Source: Carya illinoinensis (lineage: Eukaryota > Streptophyta > Magnoliopsida > Fagales > Juglandaceae). Taken from it: a DNA stretch of 64,000 nt. The stretch is from assembly GCF_018687715.1 (NCBI RefSeq), contig NC_056764.1:7343001-7407000 (forward strand), written 5' to 3'. Positions 34,525-46,627 of the stretch are shown piece after piece (position 1 is the stretch's first letter; each line of letters begins with the position of its first letter). The notes under the pieces are model-generated. The model worked only from the letters and a program-made list of their open reading frames with translations. It ran no database searches and was not told where the DNA came from. The position numbers and the translations under genes were made by a program.

Positions 34525-34548
34525 TCCCCAGCAACGGCGCCAAAAACT
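34525..34548 (-). other. Primer binding site of the Athila-like element
   Basis: Sense strand TTTTTGGCGCCGTTGCTGGG next to the 5' LTR; TGGCGCCGTTGC is the tRNA-complementary core seen in Athila/Tat elements. Confidence 0.85.
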
Positions 34549-37057
34549 TGACTCACTCAAAAATGAGTAGAACTAATGTTATCCCAAGTGCAGGAGGATG
34601 TCGTGTAATAATTAGGAATAAATTCCTAGATCGTCTCCTCAGGGAAAGTTGCTTAAAATTAAACTTGTTGAAAAAATGTGAAAATCTTCACAAAGAGAAA
34701 ATAAAATGATGGTATATGCAATGGATGGAAAAGGGTACTAGTCATGGACTAGATTCATGTCTTTTGAATTTTTTTTGTTTGTTGGATTGGAATGTAAAGG
34801 ACTTATAAATTAAACTCAGAATTTAATAAAACTAAATTAAGCATTAAACTAAATTAGAAAGTAATCGACAAAACATGAACGAAAAATTTAAAATACCCAA
34901 AACCAAGATTCTAGAATTCATTTTTGTAATTAAATCACGAATTTTTAAAATAACACATAACAGTTGTAATCACTATTAAATGAAAACTTAAAGAAGTAAG
35001 ACAAATAAATAACACGAAATAAGTAAACAGAAACTCAAAAGTATTCTATAAACTTTAAACTGAAGTTAAATAAAATATGGAACGAAAAGTCTAAACGAAA
35101 ACGTCCTTTCACGATTCAATTGAAATTTGAAACGAAAATGAACAATTTCTTACGTATAAAAACTCTAGAACAATTCCTCTGCTCTCTAAGTATGATGTTC
35201 AGAAAAATCAAAAACAAAAACAAAAGCTTAAAACCAAACCTCTCTTGCAATAAATTAAGGTAACACAATTAATTTAGAACTTCTAAAACAATTCTTTATG
35301 AAACAAAATAGCACACTTGATTAAAAACTTCTAAAACAATTTCTTTTATTGTATGAAACAAACTAATAATGAAACAAACTAGTAATGAAACAAACTAATA
35401 ATGAAACAAACTAGAAATGAAACAAACTAGAAATGAAACAAACTAGTAACTTAATGGAAATTAAGGTATTACACTCAATGAAATACAATTCTAGAACAAA
35501 TATTAATACACTAAAAAAATGCTAAAACAACAAAGCTTTGAAACTTAAAAGGAGAAACAAAATTTCTTAAAACAAAAAGGAGCTAATTCTTTCAAGTACA
35601 TAGCAGAAAATTGTGTGTGTTGACAAGTGTTTTTCTAAGATTGAGTTGTCCTCAATTGTCCTCAATTTTTTCTCTATTTTTTTTTTAAGCTTCGGTGTGC
35701 ACCTCATTTTATAGCCAAACATCTTGGCTACTTCATCTCTCATTCAATTGGTTTTGCATTCACACCCAACAACCAAGTCTTCAATCTTGCTTTCACACTT
35801 CAATTTGTTTCGGCCACTTGCATTCCTCTTTAATTTTTTTTTTTTTTTTTTGTGTCTTGCATTGCATTTCTCTTCAATTGCCGTGTCTTCCATTGCATTC
35901 CCCTTTTCTTATTTTATTCAATTGGTTTATTAATTCAAACCAAACAACCAAGTCCAACATGCCTAACTTCTTGCCTAACTCTTGCCTAACTCTTGCCTAA
36001 CTCTTGCACGGTTTCTTCAATTTGTTATTTCAATTTCAGCACATGTTCCTTCATTCACCTACTGCTTTGACCGGTCCAAATTCCCTCACAATTCATCCCA
36101 GCACATGTCTCCATTGATTTACACGGCTCCTTCCTTTGATTGCAAACTCAAGCATGGCTTCTTCCTTTGATTGCAAACTCAAGCAGCCGACTTCTCTTCA
36201 AGAGTCAAGCAAGACATCTCTCCTTTCTTTTCTTCATCCAGCAATATATATATATATATATATAAATAGCTGCCCCAAGTTGCAAACTCATTCTTCCAAT
36301 CAATTTCAGTCGAAATTCATCACATGTTCTTCACCCTTCAACAAAGCCGGCTTCTCTTCAATTTGTCACATGTTTTCTTTTCTTTCTTCCTTCATTTCGA
36401 TTGTCTAATTCAATGGAAAGGAAGCAGCCTTTTATGACTTTTTTAATGTTTAATTTGGTGGAGAGTAGCAGCCTTCTTCTTCATATAGTTTCGGTGGACA
36501 CAAAAACTTCTTGTTGGATTTGATTAAACTTGGTCTCTTGAAGCTCTAAGCCTATATTCATCACCATATATGCTTGGATCCATGATATCTTCATTAAATC
36601 ACCTTTTTGTTGTAGAACAAAGGCCTGGAATAGGCATTGCATGAACAAATGGAAATGAAAAGTAGAGAATCAATAGGAGAGAAAGACATAACCAAACATG
36701 CAAGATAAACAAAATAAACATATATTTGAAGTATGTGAACTCATAACTCATGCACAAAGAGCAAAAATATGTGTCCAATGAACTGTGATCACGAAAATGA
36801 AGACATGTGAAGCCATTCCAATATCGACCTAGTTCAGTTTATTTTGTTTCTCAATTCTAAAGGAACATATCATAATGCACAGTAATCAATAGTTGGTAGA
36901 ATTCAAGCAGAAATTCATGCTTTTAATCAATTAAAATCACAACTTTGATTTATTCATTTTAACCATTTTTCTATTTAAAACCAATAATAATGTCATGATG
37001 AATTTAAAATACATTGGTTTTAAATAGTAAAAAATGTGCAATATTTCAGCTCAATCA
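34549..37057 (-). repeat. 5' LTR of the Athila-like element
   Basis: About 2509 bp. Differs from 28098-30589 by scattered substitutions, poly-T length and one extra AATGAAACAAACTAG minisatellite unit (35355-35450). Confidence 0.9.
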
Positions 37058-37062
37058 TTATC

Positions 37063-37475
37063 TCAGTGCAATTGGAACTCTGATGTATCTTGCAAATTGC
37101 ACACAATCTGATATTGCATTTTCAGTTAATTTACTTGCAAGATATAGTTCTGCACCAACTCGAAAACATTGGAATGATATTAAACATGTCATTTATTACC
37201 TTCAATGTATGATTGATATGTGATTATTTTATCAATATGGATCAAGTCCTCAATTAATTGGATATACGGATGCAGGTTATCTTTCAGATCCACATAGAGA
37301 GATCATTGCAGTTCATGAGAAGAAAAGTGAAATTGATGTCAAACAAATATGATCAAGTGATAATTTTGCAGATTTATTCACTAAGGTATTACCAACTGCA
37401 ACATTTAAAAAGATTGTGCAGAATATTAGAATGCGAAGATTTCAAAACTTATCATAATGTACTTTTCAGGGGGAG
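37063..37475 (+). pseudogene. Old Copia: RT C-terminus and RNase H remnant
   Basis: Continues the RT broken at 27945: LSAIGTLMYLANCTQSDIAF, then ARYSSAPTRKHWNDIKHV, a stop, GYTDAGYLSDPH (RNase H), and, after a deletion of the RNase H core, DLFTKVLPTATFKKIVQNI. This is the plus-strand end of the polyprotein before a GGGGGAG tract at 37469. Confidence 0.8.
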
Positions 37476-37703
37476 TAAATGTTTTGAAGACTAGTAATGA
37501 TTGTACTTTTTTTTCCTTCGCTAAGGGTTTTTCCCATTGGATTTTATTTTGCAAGGTTTTAATGAGGCAATCCTAAAGTGTTTGGCGGTATACATGAATA
37601 CTGTACTCTTTTTCTTTCGCCATTAGTTTTTTTCCCACAGGATTTTTCCTTGATAAGGTTTTAACGAGACATATTTTTTATATGTAATCATCCAAATAGG
37701 GAG
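37476..37703 (+). other. Old Copia 3' untranslated region
   Basis: Two repeats of a TTTTTCCCA(T/C)(T/A)GGATTTT-like motif (37530, 37630) and AAATAGGGAG as purine tract before the LTR. Confidence 0.5.
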
Positions 37704-37951
37704 TGTTATAAACCGACTTGTATGACCACTTTTAGTCGTCATAATAGCCGTCATAATTGACCACCTGTAACCTTAGTCGTCATAATTGACTGTCCATAGC
37801 CGTCAATTATGACGGTCAAGACCTCCTTTGTACTTTTATATATATGGGTATCTTTCAAAGTTTTCAATATTGAATTCTACACATTCTTTCATTTCTCTTT
37901 CATTCTCTCTCTTTGTCTTTCGCTCTCTCTCTCTTCATTAGTTTCATAACA
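37704..37951 (+). repeat. 3' LTR of the old Copia element
   Basis: 248 bp, TGTTATAAACCG...CATAACA; clearly homologous to 15916-16166 but with many substitutions and small indels. Confidence 0.85.
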
Positions 37952-38324
37952 GATTCTATATTTTCATGTCTTTTAATGATAATGTATATTATACCCATCC
38001 ATTTTTAGGCTTTTAAAATGAGTCGAGGGTCACCGTTTTGAGGAAGAATTGGAAGACAAAACCTAAGCTCTAAAAAGTGAAAAAAGTGCTATAGTTTCAT
38101 TCTTTGTTTTTTTTTCCTTCTTTTCTTTTTATTGGCTAAGAGAAAGAGGAACCACAAATGCAGATGGGGTTGTCTTCTATCTTTTATTTACTCTGATTCA
38201 ATGCAACTCCATGTCTGAATACTCTGATATCTTTTTTTCAAAATATATATATATGCTGACGTGGTATTATATAAAATTTAGTAGATTACCCGACAGTTTC
38301 CCACCGCCGATTGTATATAGAAGA

Positions 38325-38500
38325 ATGGAAAAGACATGTCTTGATTTGAGAATAATTAACTCATCATCACCATTCCCCACTGATTCGCTTTTGAATGGTT
38401 GAGTTCATTGTTGACGAACTGAGTCAAAGACACCATGAAATTTTGCAAAGAAGGTTAGTCCAAAGCGAAGAATATGATGCTTTCCATTTCGTTTTAACAA
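38325..38500. repeat. Segment shared with the 5' flank of TNL B
   Basis: Similar over about 160 bp to 56240-56410, including TTCATTGTTGACGAACTGAG and AGTCCAAAGCGAAGAATATG. A dispersed or duplicated flanking block, non-coding. Confidence 0.7.
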
Positions 38501-38694
38501 ACCACAACTAAAATTTAAAAGTTGAATAAATTATTACTAAAATATAATTTTTATTTTAAAATTTGAAAAAGCTAAATTACTTTTTTATTTTATTTTGAAA
38601 TTTTGGAATTTTTATAATTATTAAATGAATGAAATGGTTTGTGAAAACAAACCAAACCTTAATTGCGAAGAAGGGTACGAAAGTACGAATCAAC

Positions 38695-39535
38695 TAGTGG
38701 TGCTAGCAAGCGGATAGGCCCCCACCCCCTCATGGGGGAGGGGCGAGTTTGGTCCCCAAACCTAGCCTCGTTCGGATATTGGGTAGTGGATTAGCCTATG
38801 GGCCATTCGACAACCCCGTGGCCATTAGTGACTGACTACGTTAATAGAGACGTGAGTAGCTGACGACGACAAAGAACAAAAGAGATAAAACAATAGTTAG
38901 AGAAGCATTATTATGGAGACATGAGCAGCCGATTCATATCTAAGGGTTGCGAGTGAGAATTGAGTGATGACAACAGTTGAAGCACTCAAAGCATCAAAAA
39001 TTCAAGAAATTAGAGAAATTCAAGAGATTAGAGAGATAGAGGAGAGGGAGGGAATGAGGTGTAGATTTAGGTTAGGAAAATGATAGATACACTCTCTCAT
39101 TTGTACCGATCATTTTTTTTAAAGATTTGTGTTTTTCATTTAAAAAAACACAAAAATTCTTTAGAAAAAATAGAAAATTTTTCACTATCAGTACAAATCC
39201 TCAGTGAGTTTTCTTAGTGGCCCTAACAACTTCCTTAAAGTTATACATATTTGGTCTAAATAGCGTCATTTAGAGAGTTTTTTTTTTAATTTCCTAAATG
39301 ATGTCGTTTTAATATATATTATATTTTTAAAATAGAATATAAAATATATTATATATATTTGATTGAATGGACAAGTGGAATTCGGGCAGGCCTAAGGCCC
39401 AACTTGGCAACTCCAACATTTTATGTGGACATTAACCCACCCGTCCACCCGCCATATGTGGGAGGATGCCCTCGCTTGTCCCAAGTGGGGGCCAAATAGG
39501 TAGGTCGGATGCTAGGCCCGCCCAACAAGCCTAGT
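38695..39535. repeat. GC-rich-ended block, possible non-autonomous DNA element
   Basis: Starts near TGCTAGCAAGCGGATAGG and ends with GGATGCTAGGCCCGCCC. Both ends are rich in GGCCC/CCCACC repeats around an AT-rich centre, the architecture seen in hAT-like elements. The inverted ends are weak and no target duplication was found. Confidence 0.3.
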
Positions 39536-41329
39536 TTTTATGAAGTTTGAAACTTTGAATATCAAATTTGTTTGAACAAAATTGAAGTAGTTCATTTCCA
39601 GTTATTATTCTGAAGAAAATATTTTAGCCACAAATGAATTATACAAAAATAAACTCACAAACTAATATGGTTTGATGTGGTACGTCAGATTATAAAGTTA
39701 TTTTTATTACAAAACAGATTTAACCGATTCCATGAAGCTATATCTGTTTGTGGGTTTATTTTGTGTAATCTCTTTATGTATTTAACAGTTCTCTTATTCT
39801 GAATATAGTGTTAGATATGGTGTTATTTTCATTTATTTTTAATGACTGAATTTGCATTGTTTTGTAATTCGATCAGTAAGCTTAAACTCATTGATTCTAA
39901 CCTTAAAGTATCTTCCAATCAACATTAGATATGTAATAAATTGAACACACATAGGTTATGTCTATTTTCAAAGTTTTAGATCCTAAAAATCTGACAATAT
40001 CGGAATCTCAATTTCATAGATAGACTAATCCGCTTGTTTGATTAACCAAAAAGTCCCGTGATAATGGGATTCATATTTCTTCTGGTCTTTGGTTTTGTAA
40101 GCTGTCACTGCCTATTGATTATCTTCTTTGTTTGAGAATATATGAATTCCCTTTTCATATGCTTACTTGGGGGGAAAATGTACAATAAAGTTTATGACTT
40201 TACAAACAAGTGATTGGCTGCGCATTCTAGGATGGGATATATATGAAGTGTCATAAAAGTGTGCATTTTTAGAAAAGTACTATATGAAGTGTCATAAAGA
40301 GGTCTCAAAAAAATAAATCAACAAATTGACATAGTTTCATATAATGTGTTAGATCTACTTTATAATATAATGTAACACATCAAGTCACGTCATTTTATAA
40401 GTTTACTTTTATAAAATCTTTTTATGGTTAAAGCATTTCTTATTTATAACATTTTTCAGAAAGATGCATTAAAGAAAATTGTTAGAAAAGTGTGGTACAA
40501 AAGTTACTCGTTTGAACTACTCTTTCTTGATGTTAGTTGTTAGAGAGAGAGAGAGAGAGAGTAGGGTGATAGAATTACAATTTTATTACAATTCTTTAAA
40601 TTATTTTATAATCAATTAGTCTAAACATGCCAGTTCTTCATTAACTCCCGTGGGAAGACATGCCTAAACAGTAGGGTTGCATTATTTTCTTCATAAAATC
40701 ATTAACAATCACTTTGTGTACCTTCAACGTGGAAAACCACATTGTTCATTAGACATGATGACCCACTAATAAGAATGGTACTAATTGCATGAGAACATTG
40801 TTGATTTTTACAGATTACACCCAAAAATTTTTACCGAATCAAATTATGGAATTACGTAACAACTTATTGATGCTTAAAGTCAACTTAATATTATTTTAAC
40901 ACTTTGAAAAGCCTGGAACAACAACTCTGAAGACAATTTCATGTGATACTGATACACATGAGATTCCCAGCATAGTAACCTTTAGTCTAGCATCGATTTG
41001 CAAATCGATGAATTTTGATTGGTTTCTAATGCCTATGGAATGCGAACAAGTGTTGAATCTGATTTTTGAAAGCATATTATTAGATAGTTCTTTTATTTTT
41101 TTTTTCTTTTTGATCCCCTTAAACTTTGTTTCAGTCTATTATACTATATATATCAAGCTTGATTAGAGAGAGAAGAAGAAAAAGCCTTTAGTCCTTTACT
41201 GGAAACCCTTAGAAAAATGTAACCCGATTGATTACACACTGCTCCAAAGAGATTTCATTTATAACACGGTACTAAATAAAAATTGCTTGATAGTTAAGGA
41301 GATAAAGTTGAGATTGAAAATCCATTAGA

Positions 41330-41517
41330 CCTTGCTTGGATTGATAAGTCAACTCATCTAATCATTATAATTTTTTTAAATTTATAAATAAAATACAATA
41401 AATAATTAAACATTTTTAAATTTTAAAACAAAAAATAATATTCTAATAATATTTTATTCAACTTTTAATTTTCGTCTCAACTCATCTCATCTAAAGTTAC
41501 TATCCAAATCTCCCCTA
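41330..41517. repeat. Tourist-like MITE
   Basis: Left ACCTTGCTTGGATTGATAAG and right ...AGTTACTATCCAAATCTCCC are imperfect inverted ends, with CTCATCT motifs inside. TTA/TAA trinucleotides flank it. Close relative of 15546-15748. Confidence 0.55.
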
Positions 41518-41838
41518 AACGAATAATCCGATTATCCAAGACTCTGCAATATGCATCGAGGAGTAGCAAATTACCAAGTGCAGGCTATGAATATTATAAT
41601 GGAAAAACTAGATTAATCTTCAAAACGCTCACATATTTTACAAAAAAAATTCCCACAAATTTCGCGAGCCAAATATAATATGGAAGAAATTTAGGACTTT
41701 GGGAAATGAAATAGTTAATTGTTCATCCATCTTTAATATTTATAGAGCATTTCAAACCCTACTTTTTTATGAACAGTGTATGTATATGTAGTTATGCATA
41801 TGGACTTTAGAAGATAGTAGACTCCTAAGTTCTGAGCA

Positions 41839-42058
41839 TCAGTGCAGGCCGCAACTTAATATTAGGGAGGGATCGTGCTGGAGTTTGATGATAGAGTTCA
41901 GCTTTTTTCTGTCCATAGAACATCTGCTGTTGAAATAAGACAGAGGACACTTAAGATCATCATCATATATAGCTGTATCAGAATCGACACATTGGAACCG
42001 GCTTCCAAATTCGCGTATGATTACACCTGTATCATAAACTAACAGATGAATTCCACAC
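41839..42058 (-). pseudogene. 3' end of TNL B, cut off by the Copia pair
   Basis: The minus strand encodes the end of the C-JID exon: GIHLLVYDTGVIIREFGSRF, QCVDSDTAIYDDDLKCPL and SRCSMD. The stop used in C (after SRCSKD) is altered here, so the frame runs about 19 residues further. Positions 41954-42058 are present again at 51101-51205. Confidence 0.85.
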
Positions 42059-42389
42059 AAGACGATATTTAAGTGGTTCAGCAAATTGTTTATGTCCACT
42101 GGAGTCTCTTTTATAGAATTTGTACGAGATTTATAAAAAACTCTACAAATTTCTATTTCTCTCTCACGTCCCTCTTTCTCTCTGTTTTTCTTTCTTCCAC
42201 TGCACTTTCTTCACAACTGATCTCTCCTATTTATAGGAGAGAGCAGCCTACAATTTCTATGTTAGGTGCAGCATTTTATGACTTTGCATCAGAGTGAGTG
42301 GGTGGGTGAAATGGTGGCTGCAGACAGTGGGTGGGTGGTGGCTGCAGACAGTAGGTGGGTGGTGGCTGCATACTTGGGTTGATTCAACA
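42059..42389 (-). repeat. 3' LTR of Copia element 2, outer end lost
   Basis: Starts inside the LTR at AAGACGATATTTAAG, joined to TNL B at a CAC microhomology; ends GATTCAACA. Contains CTGCAGCCACCACCCACC-type minisatellite units on the sense strand. Confidence 0.85.
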
Positions 42390-42519
42390 ATCATCCATTT
42401 CACCCAAGTGTGCCATACCAGACTGCTTGCAAACTGATTCATTTTTCAAATGAATGCACATCTTTCTTTGACATGAGAGACTTCTGCTATCGAATACACT
42501 CTAATGCACCCGAGGGTGC

Positions 42520-44888
42520 TCAGCAGTGTACAATATTGATCAAGTCCAAACAGTGTTGGAACTTGATCCTTGTGACGACCTTCGTCAACATATCTGCTGG
42601 ATTATCTTCAGTGCCAATCTTCTGAAGTTTGATGTCATATTCTTCTAATATTTCAAGTACAAAGTGAAATCGGACATCTATGTATTTTGTTCGAGAGTGA
42701 TATATTTGACTAAATGAATTGCACTCTGACTGTCACAGTAAACGGTAACCTCTTGCTACTTAAAGCCCAAATCTGTTACCAATCCTTGTAACCAAATAGC
42801 TTCTTTCACGGCTTCTGTTACAGCCATGTATTCAGCCTCAGTTGATGATAGTGCAATTGTCGACTGCAAAGTTGATCGCCAACTAATTGGTCCTCTAGCC
42901 ATAGTGAACACATATCCAGTTGTTGATCGGCGCTTGTCAAGATCACCTGCATAGTCTGAGTCAACATATCCAGTTACTAGACTATCTTCACTCTTCTTGA
43001 ATTTCAAACCAACATCTACGGTCCCCGCAATATACCGTAAAATTCACTTAGCCGCATGCCAATGAACCTTTCCAGGATTATGCATATAACGACTAACTAA
43101 GCTAACGGCTTGGGAGATATCAGGTTGTGTACACACCATGACATACATTAAGCTTCCAACAACACTTGCATATGGGACATTCCTCATGTAGTCCCGCTCT
43201 TCATTGATTTTAAGAGACTGCAATGCACTGAACTTGAAATATGGGCCCATAGGAGTACTCACCGGCTTCGTCTTCGAGTCGATGTTGAATCGTTGCAGTA
43301 TTCTCTTCAGATACTGCATCTGAGTGAGGTGAACTGTACCTTTCACCCTATCTCTGCTGATCTCCATCCCCAATATTGTTCGTGCTTCTTCTAGATCTTT
43401 CATTTCAAACTCATGACTTAACTGAGTTTTTAAGCGATCTATCTCCCCCTTGCTTTTACATGTAATTAACATATCATCTACATATAAAAGTAAATAAATG
43501 AAAGATCCATTTGTAAGTTTTCTGAAATATACACAATGATCGTATTGGCAACGAGTGTATTTCAGATCCATCATAAAACGGTCAAACCGCTTATACCATT
43601 GCCGAGATGACTGCTTCAAGCCATAGAGAGATTTTTTCAGACTGCATACTCAATTTTCTTTTCCAGCTTCTTTAAACCCTTCTGGTTGAGACAGATAAAT
43701 CTCCTCTTCCAGATCACCATGTAAGAAAGATGTTTTCATATCAAGCTGTGCTAACTCAAGATCATATTGTGCAACCAAAGCTAGTAATATCCAAATGGAT
43801 GAATGCTTCATAACAGGAGAGAATACTTCATTGTAGTCAATTTCCTGAGTCTTACAGGTACTGTCATCGTCCATAAGTACTGCTCCACCATCAATTTTTG
43901 TGAAGTCAGTAAACCAGTCCCGATTGTGACACATGTGATAGGTACATCCGAAATCCATAATCCATTCATCGGAATGACAAATGGATGATGAACTTATCAA
44001 GAAAAAATTTGAATTATCATCTATGTCCACGACATTGGCTGTGGTGGGTTGATTCTGCTGTTGTCCCTTCAGCTTAGGACAGTCCTTCTTCCAGTGTCCT
44101 TCGTTGCGACAAAAGGAACACTCGTCTCTAGCGAGTTTTCTGCCGACTGATGAACCACGTAATGTGGCCCGGGTTTTCGATTGAAAATCGTTCTTCTTTC
44201 TAGGATACCTTGACTGTGGTCTCCCTCTTGCTGTTAGAGCTTCACTTGATATATCTTATTGTATCTGCTTATTCTTTTTTCGGTACTCATTGCTAATTAA
44301 AGAACTAGATACATTTTCAAAACTAATCTTTTCCTTCCCATACAGTAGAGTAGTAATTAAATGCTCATATATATCAGGCAAGGAATTTAACAAAAATAAA
44401 GCTTTATCTTCATCTTCAATTTTAACATCCAAATTTAACAAATCAGCAAGAATTTGGTTATAATTATTCAGATGTTCAAACATTGAAATATTTTCACGAA
44501 ATTGGAATCTGAAGAGCTTCTTCTTCAAGTGCAAACGGCTCTCAATGCTCTTCTTCATGAACTTGTCTTTCAATTTTTGCCAAAATTCCTTAGCATTTGT
44601 CACTCTCATGACAAAATATTTCTGTTCTTTGGTAAGGCATAATCGGATTGTACTACAAGTTTGAGTATTAAGTTTCTTCCAATCCTGATCAGTCATATCA
44701 TCTGGCTTTCCTTCCAACGCAATATCCAACTCTTGTTGGATCAAAACGTCCATGACTTCACACTGCCACATGCCGAAATTGCTTGTTCCATCGAACTTCT
44801 CAACTTCAAACTTGGCATTTGACACAGTGGACCGACGCCCGGAGCTACTGGCATTTTCAGAGCTCCTATCTCTTCCAGATCATTCCAT
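42520..44888 (-). pseudogene. Gag-pol of Copia element 2 with integrase deletion
   Basis: Gag is recognisable from 44825, but the normal ATG at 44888 is followed by a TGA at codon 3. Zinc knuckle and protease (HSDEWIMDFGCTYHMC, with a serine-to-phenylalanine change) follow. After STCKTQ the frame jumps to EIDYNEVFSPV in RT: about 1.6 kb covering integrase is gone, with the joint at a short CAG-GAA match. RT (YVDDML) and RNase H (YVDSDYAGD) remain, with further breaks near 44256, 43640 and 43020. Confidence 0.88.
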
Positions 44889-45050
44889 TTGAATTTAGAA
44901 AATTTAGACACAAAATTTCAAAATTCTAACCGTACGGATGAGTCCAAAATGATCCAAATAGTTGAAAAGCACTATTTGATTGTTGAAATCGGACTCCAAA
45001 TGACTTAGATCAAGCCCAAAATAGATCTGAAAACGGAAGGTCCTGATCGT

Positions 45051-45100
45051 CTAGAGCGTGAGATACACGCTCGTGCGAGTGGGCGGGTGTGATACACGTG
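45051..45100 (-). promoter_or_regulatory. Leader hairpins of Copia element 2
   Basis: GAGCGTG (45054-45060) pairs perfectly with CACGCTC (45066-45072). A second, imperfect hairpin is centred on GAT at 45091-45093. They sit at the same distance from gag as in elements 1 and 3. Confidence 0.6.
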
Positions 45101-45381
45101 CCGATTCCTCTAGGGCGCGTGGGGGTGCGTGGGCCAGGCGTCTTCCTCTTTTGGCGTGCGTGGGCGCATGTGGCTCAGTCGTCTTTAACCTCCGGCTACG
45201 CATGGGGGCGCGTGAGTTGCAATAGATGCACGCGCCGATCTTCTCGGGGCGCGTGTGGGATCCTCTGACCTCCGTTTTCGATTCTGTTTGTGGCAACGGA
45301 TTCGTCTCGACGCGAGGAACACCCTGGAGTTGTCAAAAATTGATTTTGACCAACTTGATTTTTTAGACAGCTCGAACCAGA

Positions 45382-45393
45382 GCTCTGATACCA
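45382..45393 (-). other. Primer binding site of Copia element 2
   Basis: Sense TGGTATCAGAGC beside the 5' LTR; tRNA-iMet type. Confidence 0.9.
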
Positions 45394-45395
45394 AT

Positions 45396-45733
45396 TGTTG
45401 TGCCCTCCGGCCGTCTAAAAATCACATAAGACGATATTTAAGTGGTTCAGCAAATTACTTACGTCCACTGGAGCCTCTTTTATAGAATTTGTACGAGATT
45501 TATAAAAAACTCTACAAATTTCTATTTCTCTCTCACGTCCCTCTTTCTCTCTGTTTTTCTCTCTCCCACTGCACTTTCTTCACAATTGATCTCTCCTATT
45601 TATAGGAGAGAGCAGCCTACAATTTCTATGTTAGGTGCAGCATTTTATGACTTTGCATCAGAGTGAGTGGGTGGGTGAAATGGTGGCTGCAGACAGTAGG
45701 TGGGTGGTGGTTGCAGACAGTAGGTGGGTGGTG
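45396..45733 (-). repeat. 5' LTR of Copia element 2, U3 tip lost
   Basis: Begins TGTTGTGCCC, runs through the TATA motif, and breaks off in the minisatellite at GGTGGGTGGTG, where it abuts the opposed LTR of element 3. Confidence 0.85.
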
Positions 45734-46091
45734 AATAAACCCAAGTCTGCAGCCACCACCCACCTACTGTCTACAGCCACCACCCACCCACTGTCTGCAG
45801 CCACCATTTCACCCACCCACTCACTCTGATGCAAAGTCATAAAATGCTGCACCTAACATAGAAATTGTAGGCTGCTCTTTCCTATAAATAGGAGAGATCA
45901 GTTGTGAAGAAAGGGCAGTGGGAGAAAGAAAAACAGAGAGAAAGAGGGTCGTGAGAGAGAAATAGAAATTTGTAGAGTTTTTTGTAAATCTCGTACAAAT
46001 TCTATAAAAGAGGCTTCAGTGGACGTAAACAATTTGCTGAACCACTTAAATATCATCTTGTGTGATTTTTGGACAGGCCGGAGGCACAACA
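45734..46091 (+). repeat. 5' LTR of Copia element 3
   Basis: Has three minisatellite units of CTGCAGCCACCACCCACC type; the 3' LTR has two. TATA motif CCTATAAATAGGAGAG at 45881-45896. Ends GGCACAACA. Confidence 0.88.
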
Positions 46092-46093
46092 AT

Positions 46094-46105
46094 TGGTATC
46101 AGAGC
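46094..46105 (+). other. Primer binding site of Copia element 3
   Basis: TGGTATCAGAGC, two bases after the LTR; tRNA-iMet type. Confidence 0.92.
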
Positions 46106-46389
46106 TATGGTTGAGCTGTCCAAAAATTCAAGTTGATCAAAATCAAATTTTGACAACTCCAGGGTGTTCCTCGCGTCGAGAAGAATCTGTTGCCGCAAAC
46201 GGAATCAAAAATAGAGGTCAAAAAAGACCACACGCGGCCTGAGAAGATCAGCGTGTGCATCTACTGCAACTCACACGCCCCCACGCGCATCGGAGGTTGA
46301 AGACGACTAAGCCACACGCGCCTCCACGCGCGCCAGAGGAGGAAGATGCGTGGCAGACACACGCCAACACGCCCCCACGCGCCCTAGGA

Positions 46390-46465
46390 GGAATCGGCGC
46401 GTGTATCACACGCGCCCACTCGCCGACCACTCGCACTGTTCCCGTGCGTGCATCTCACGCACCAG
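46390..46465 (+). promoter_or_regulatory. Leader hairpins of Copia element 3
   Basis: GGCGCGTGT (46396-46404) pairs with ACACGCGCC (46408-46416) around ATC. GTGCGTG (46444-46450) pairs with CACGCAC (46456-46462) around CATCT. Confidence 0.65.
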
Positions 46466-46627
46466 ACGATCAGGACCGTCCGTTTTCAGATCTATTTTGG
46501 GCTTGATCTAAGCCATTTGGAGTCCGATTTCAACGATCAAATAGTGCTTTCCAACTATTTGGATCATTCCGGACTCATTCGTACAGTTAGAATTTTGAAA
46601 TTTTGTGTCTAAATTTTCTAAATTCAA

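Larger units (their letters stand above)
27951..37057 (-). mobile_element. Athila-like Gypsy element with deleted pol
   Basis: Minus-strand LTR element flanked by TTATC (27946-27950 and 37058-37062) inside the old Copia RT. LTRs of about 2.5 kb start TGATTGAGC and end GAGTGAGTCA on the sense strand. The primer site beside the right LTR is TTTTTGGCGCCGTTGCTGGG, the classic Athila-type context. The interior of about 3.9 kb keeps gag-protease, the tip of integrase, an accessory gene and a purine tract; RT, RNase H and most of integrase are missing. The left end carries an extra partial LTR (27951-28081). Confidence 0.92.
15916..37951 (+). mobile_element. Old Copia element, host of two nested insertions
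   Basis: Related LTRs at 15916-16166 and 37704-37951 are in the same orientation. Their flanks AATTC (15911-15915) and GATTC (37952-37956) match at 4 of 5 bases. Copia protein fragments lie between them on the plus strand in the right order (pol hinge, RT, RNase H). The span is inflated by the LARD at 17386-25306 and the Athila-like element at 27951-37057, each with its own target duplication. It is heavily mutated and certainly dead. Confidence 0.8.
37957..41820. other. Intergenic spacer between old Copia and TNL B tail
   Basis: No gene seen. Contains a segment shared with 56250-56410 (38325-38500), an AT-rich MITE-like block (38500-38665), a GC-rich repeat-like block (38695-39535), an (AG)n run (40541-40561) and a Tourist-like MITE (41330-41517). 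41630-41838 matches the 3' flank of TNL C (59430-59700). Confidence 0.55.
42059..45733 (-). mobile_element. Copia element 2 (Tork-like), deleted, left arm of palindrome
   Basis: Minus-strand relative of Copia 1 and 3. The 3' LTR at its left end lacks the outermost about 33 bp, and the 5' LTR lacks its U3 tip where it meets element 3. Integrase and the first part of RT are deleted. The purine tract is damaged (42390-42407 reads ATCATCCATTTCACCCAA instead of the C-rich form in Copia 1). There is no target duplication of its own. Confidence 0.88.

Noticed and set aside
45658..45852. Mirror open frames on both strands with nearly the same peptide
   Set aside because: Produced by the inverted LTR pair and its GGTGGGTGGTGGCTGCAG minisatellite, not a gene.
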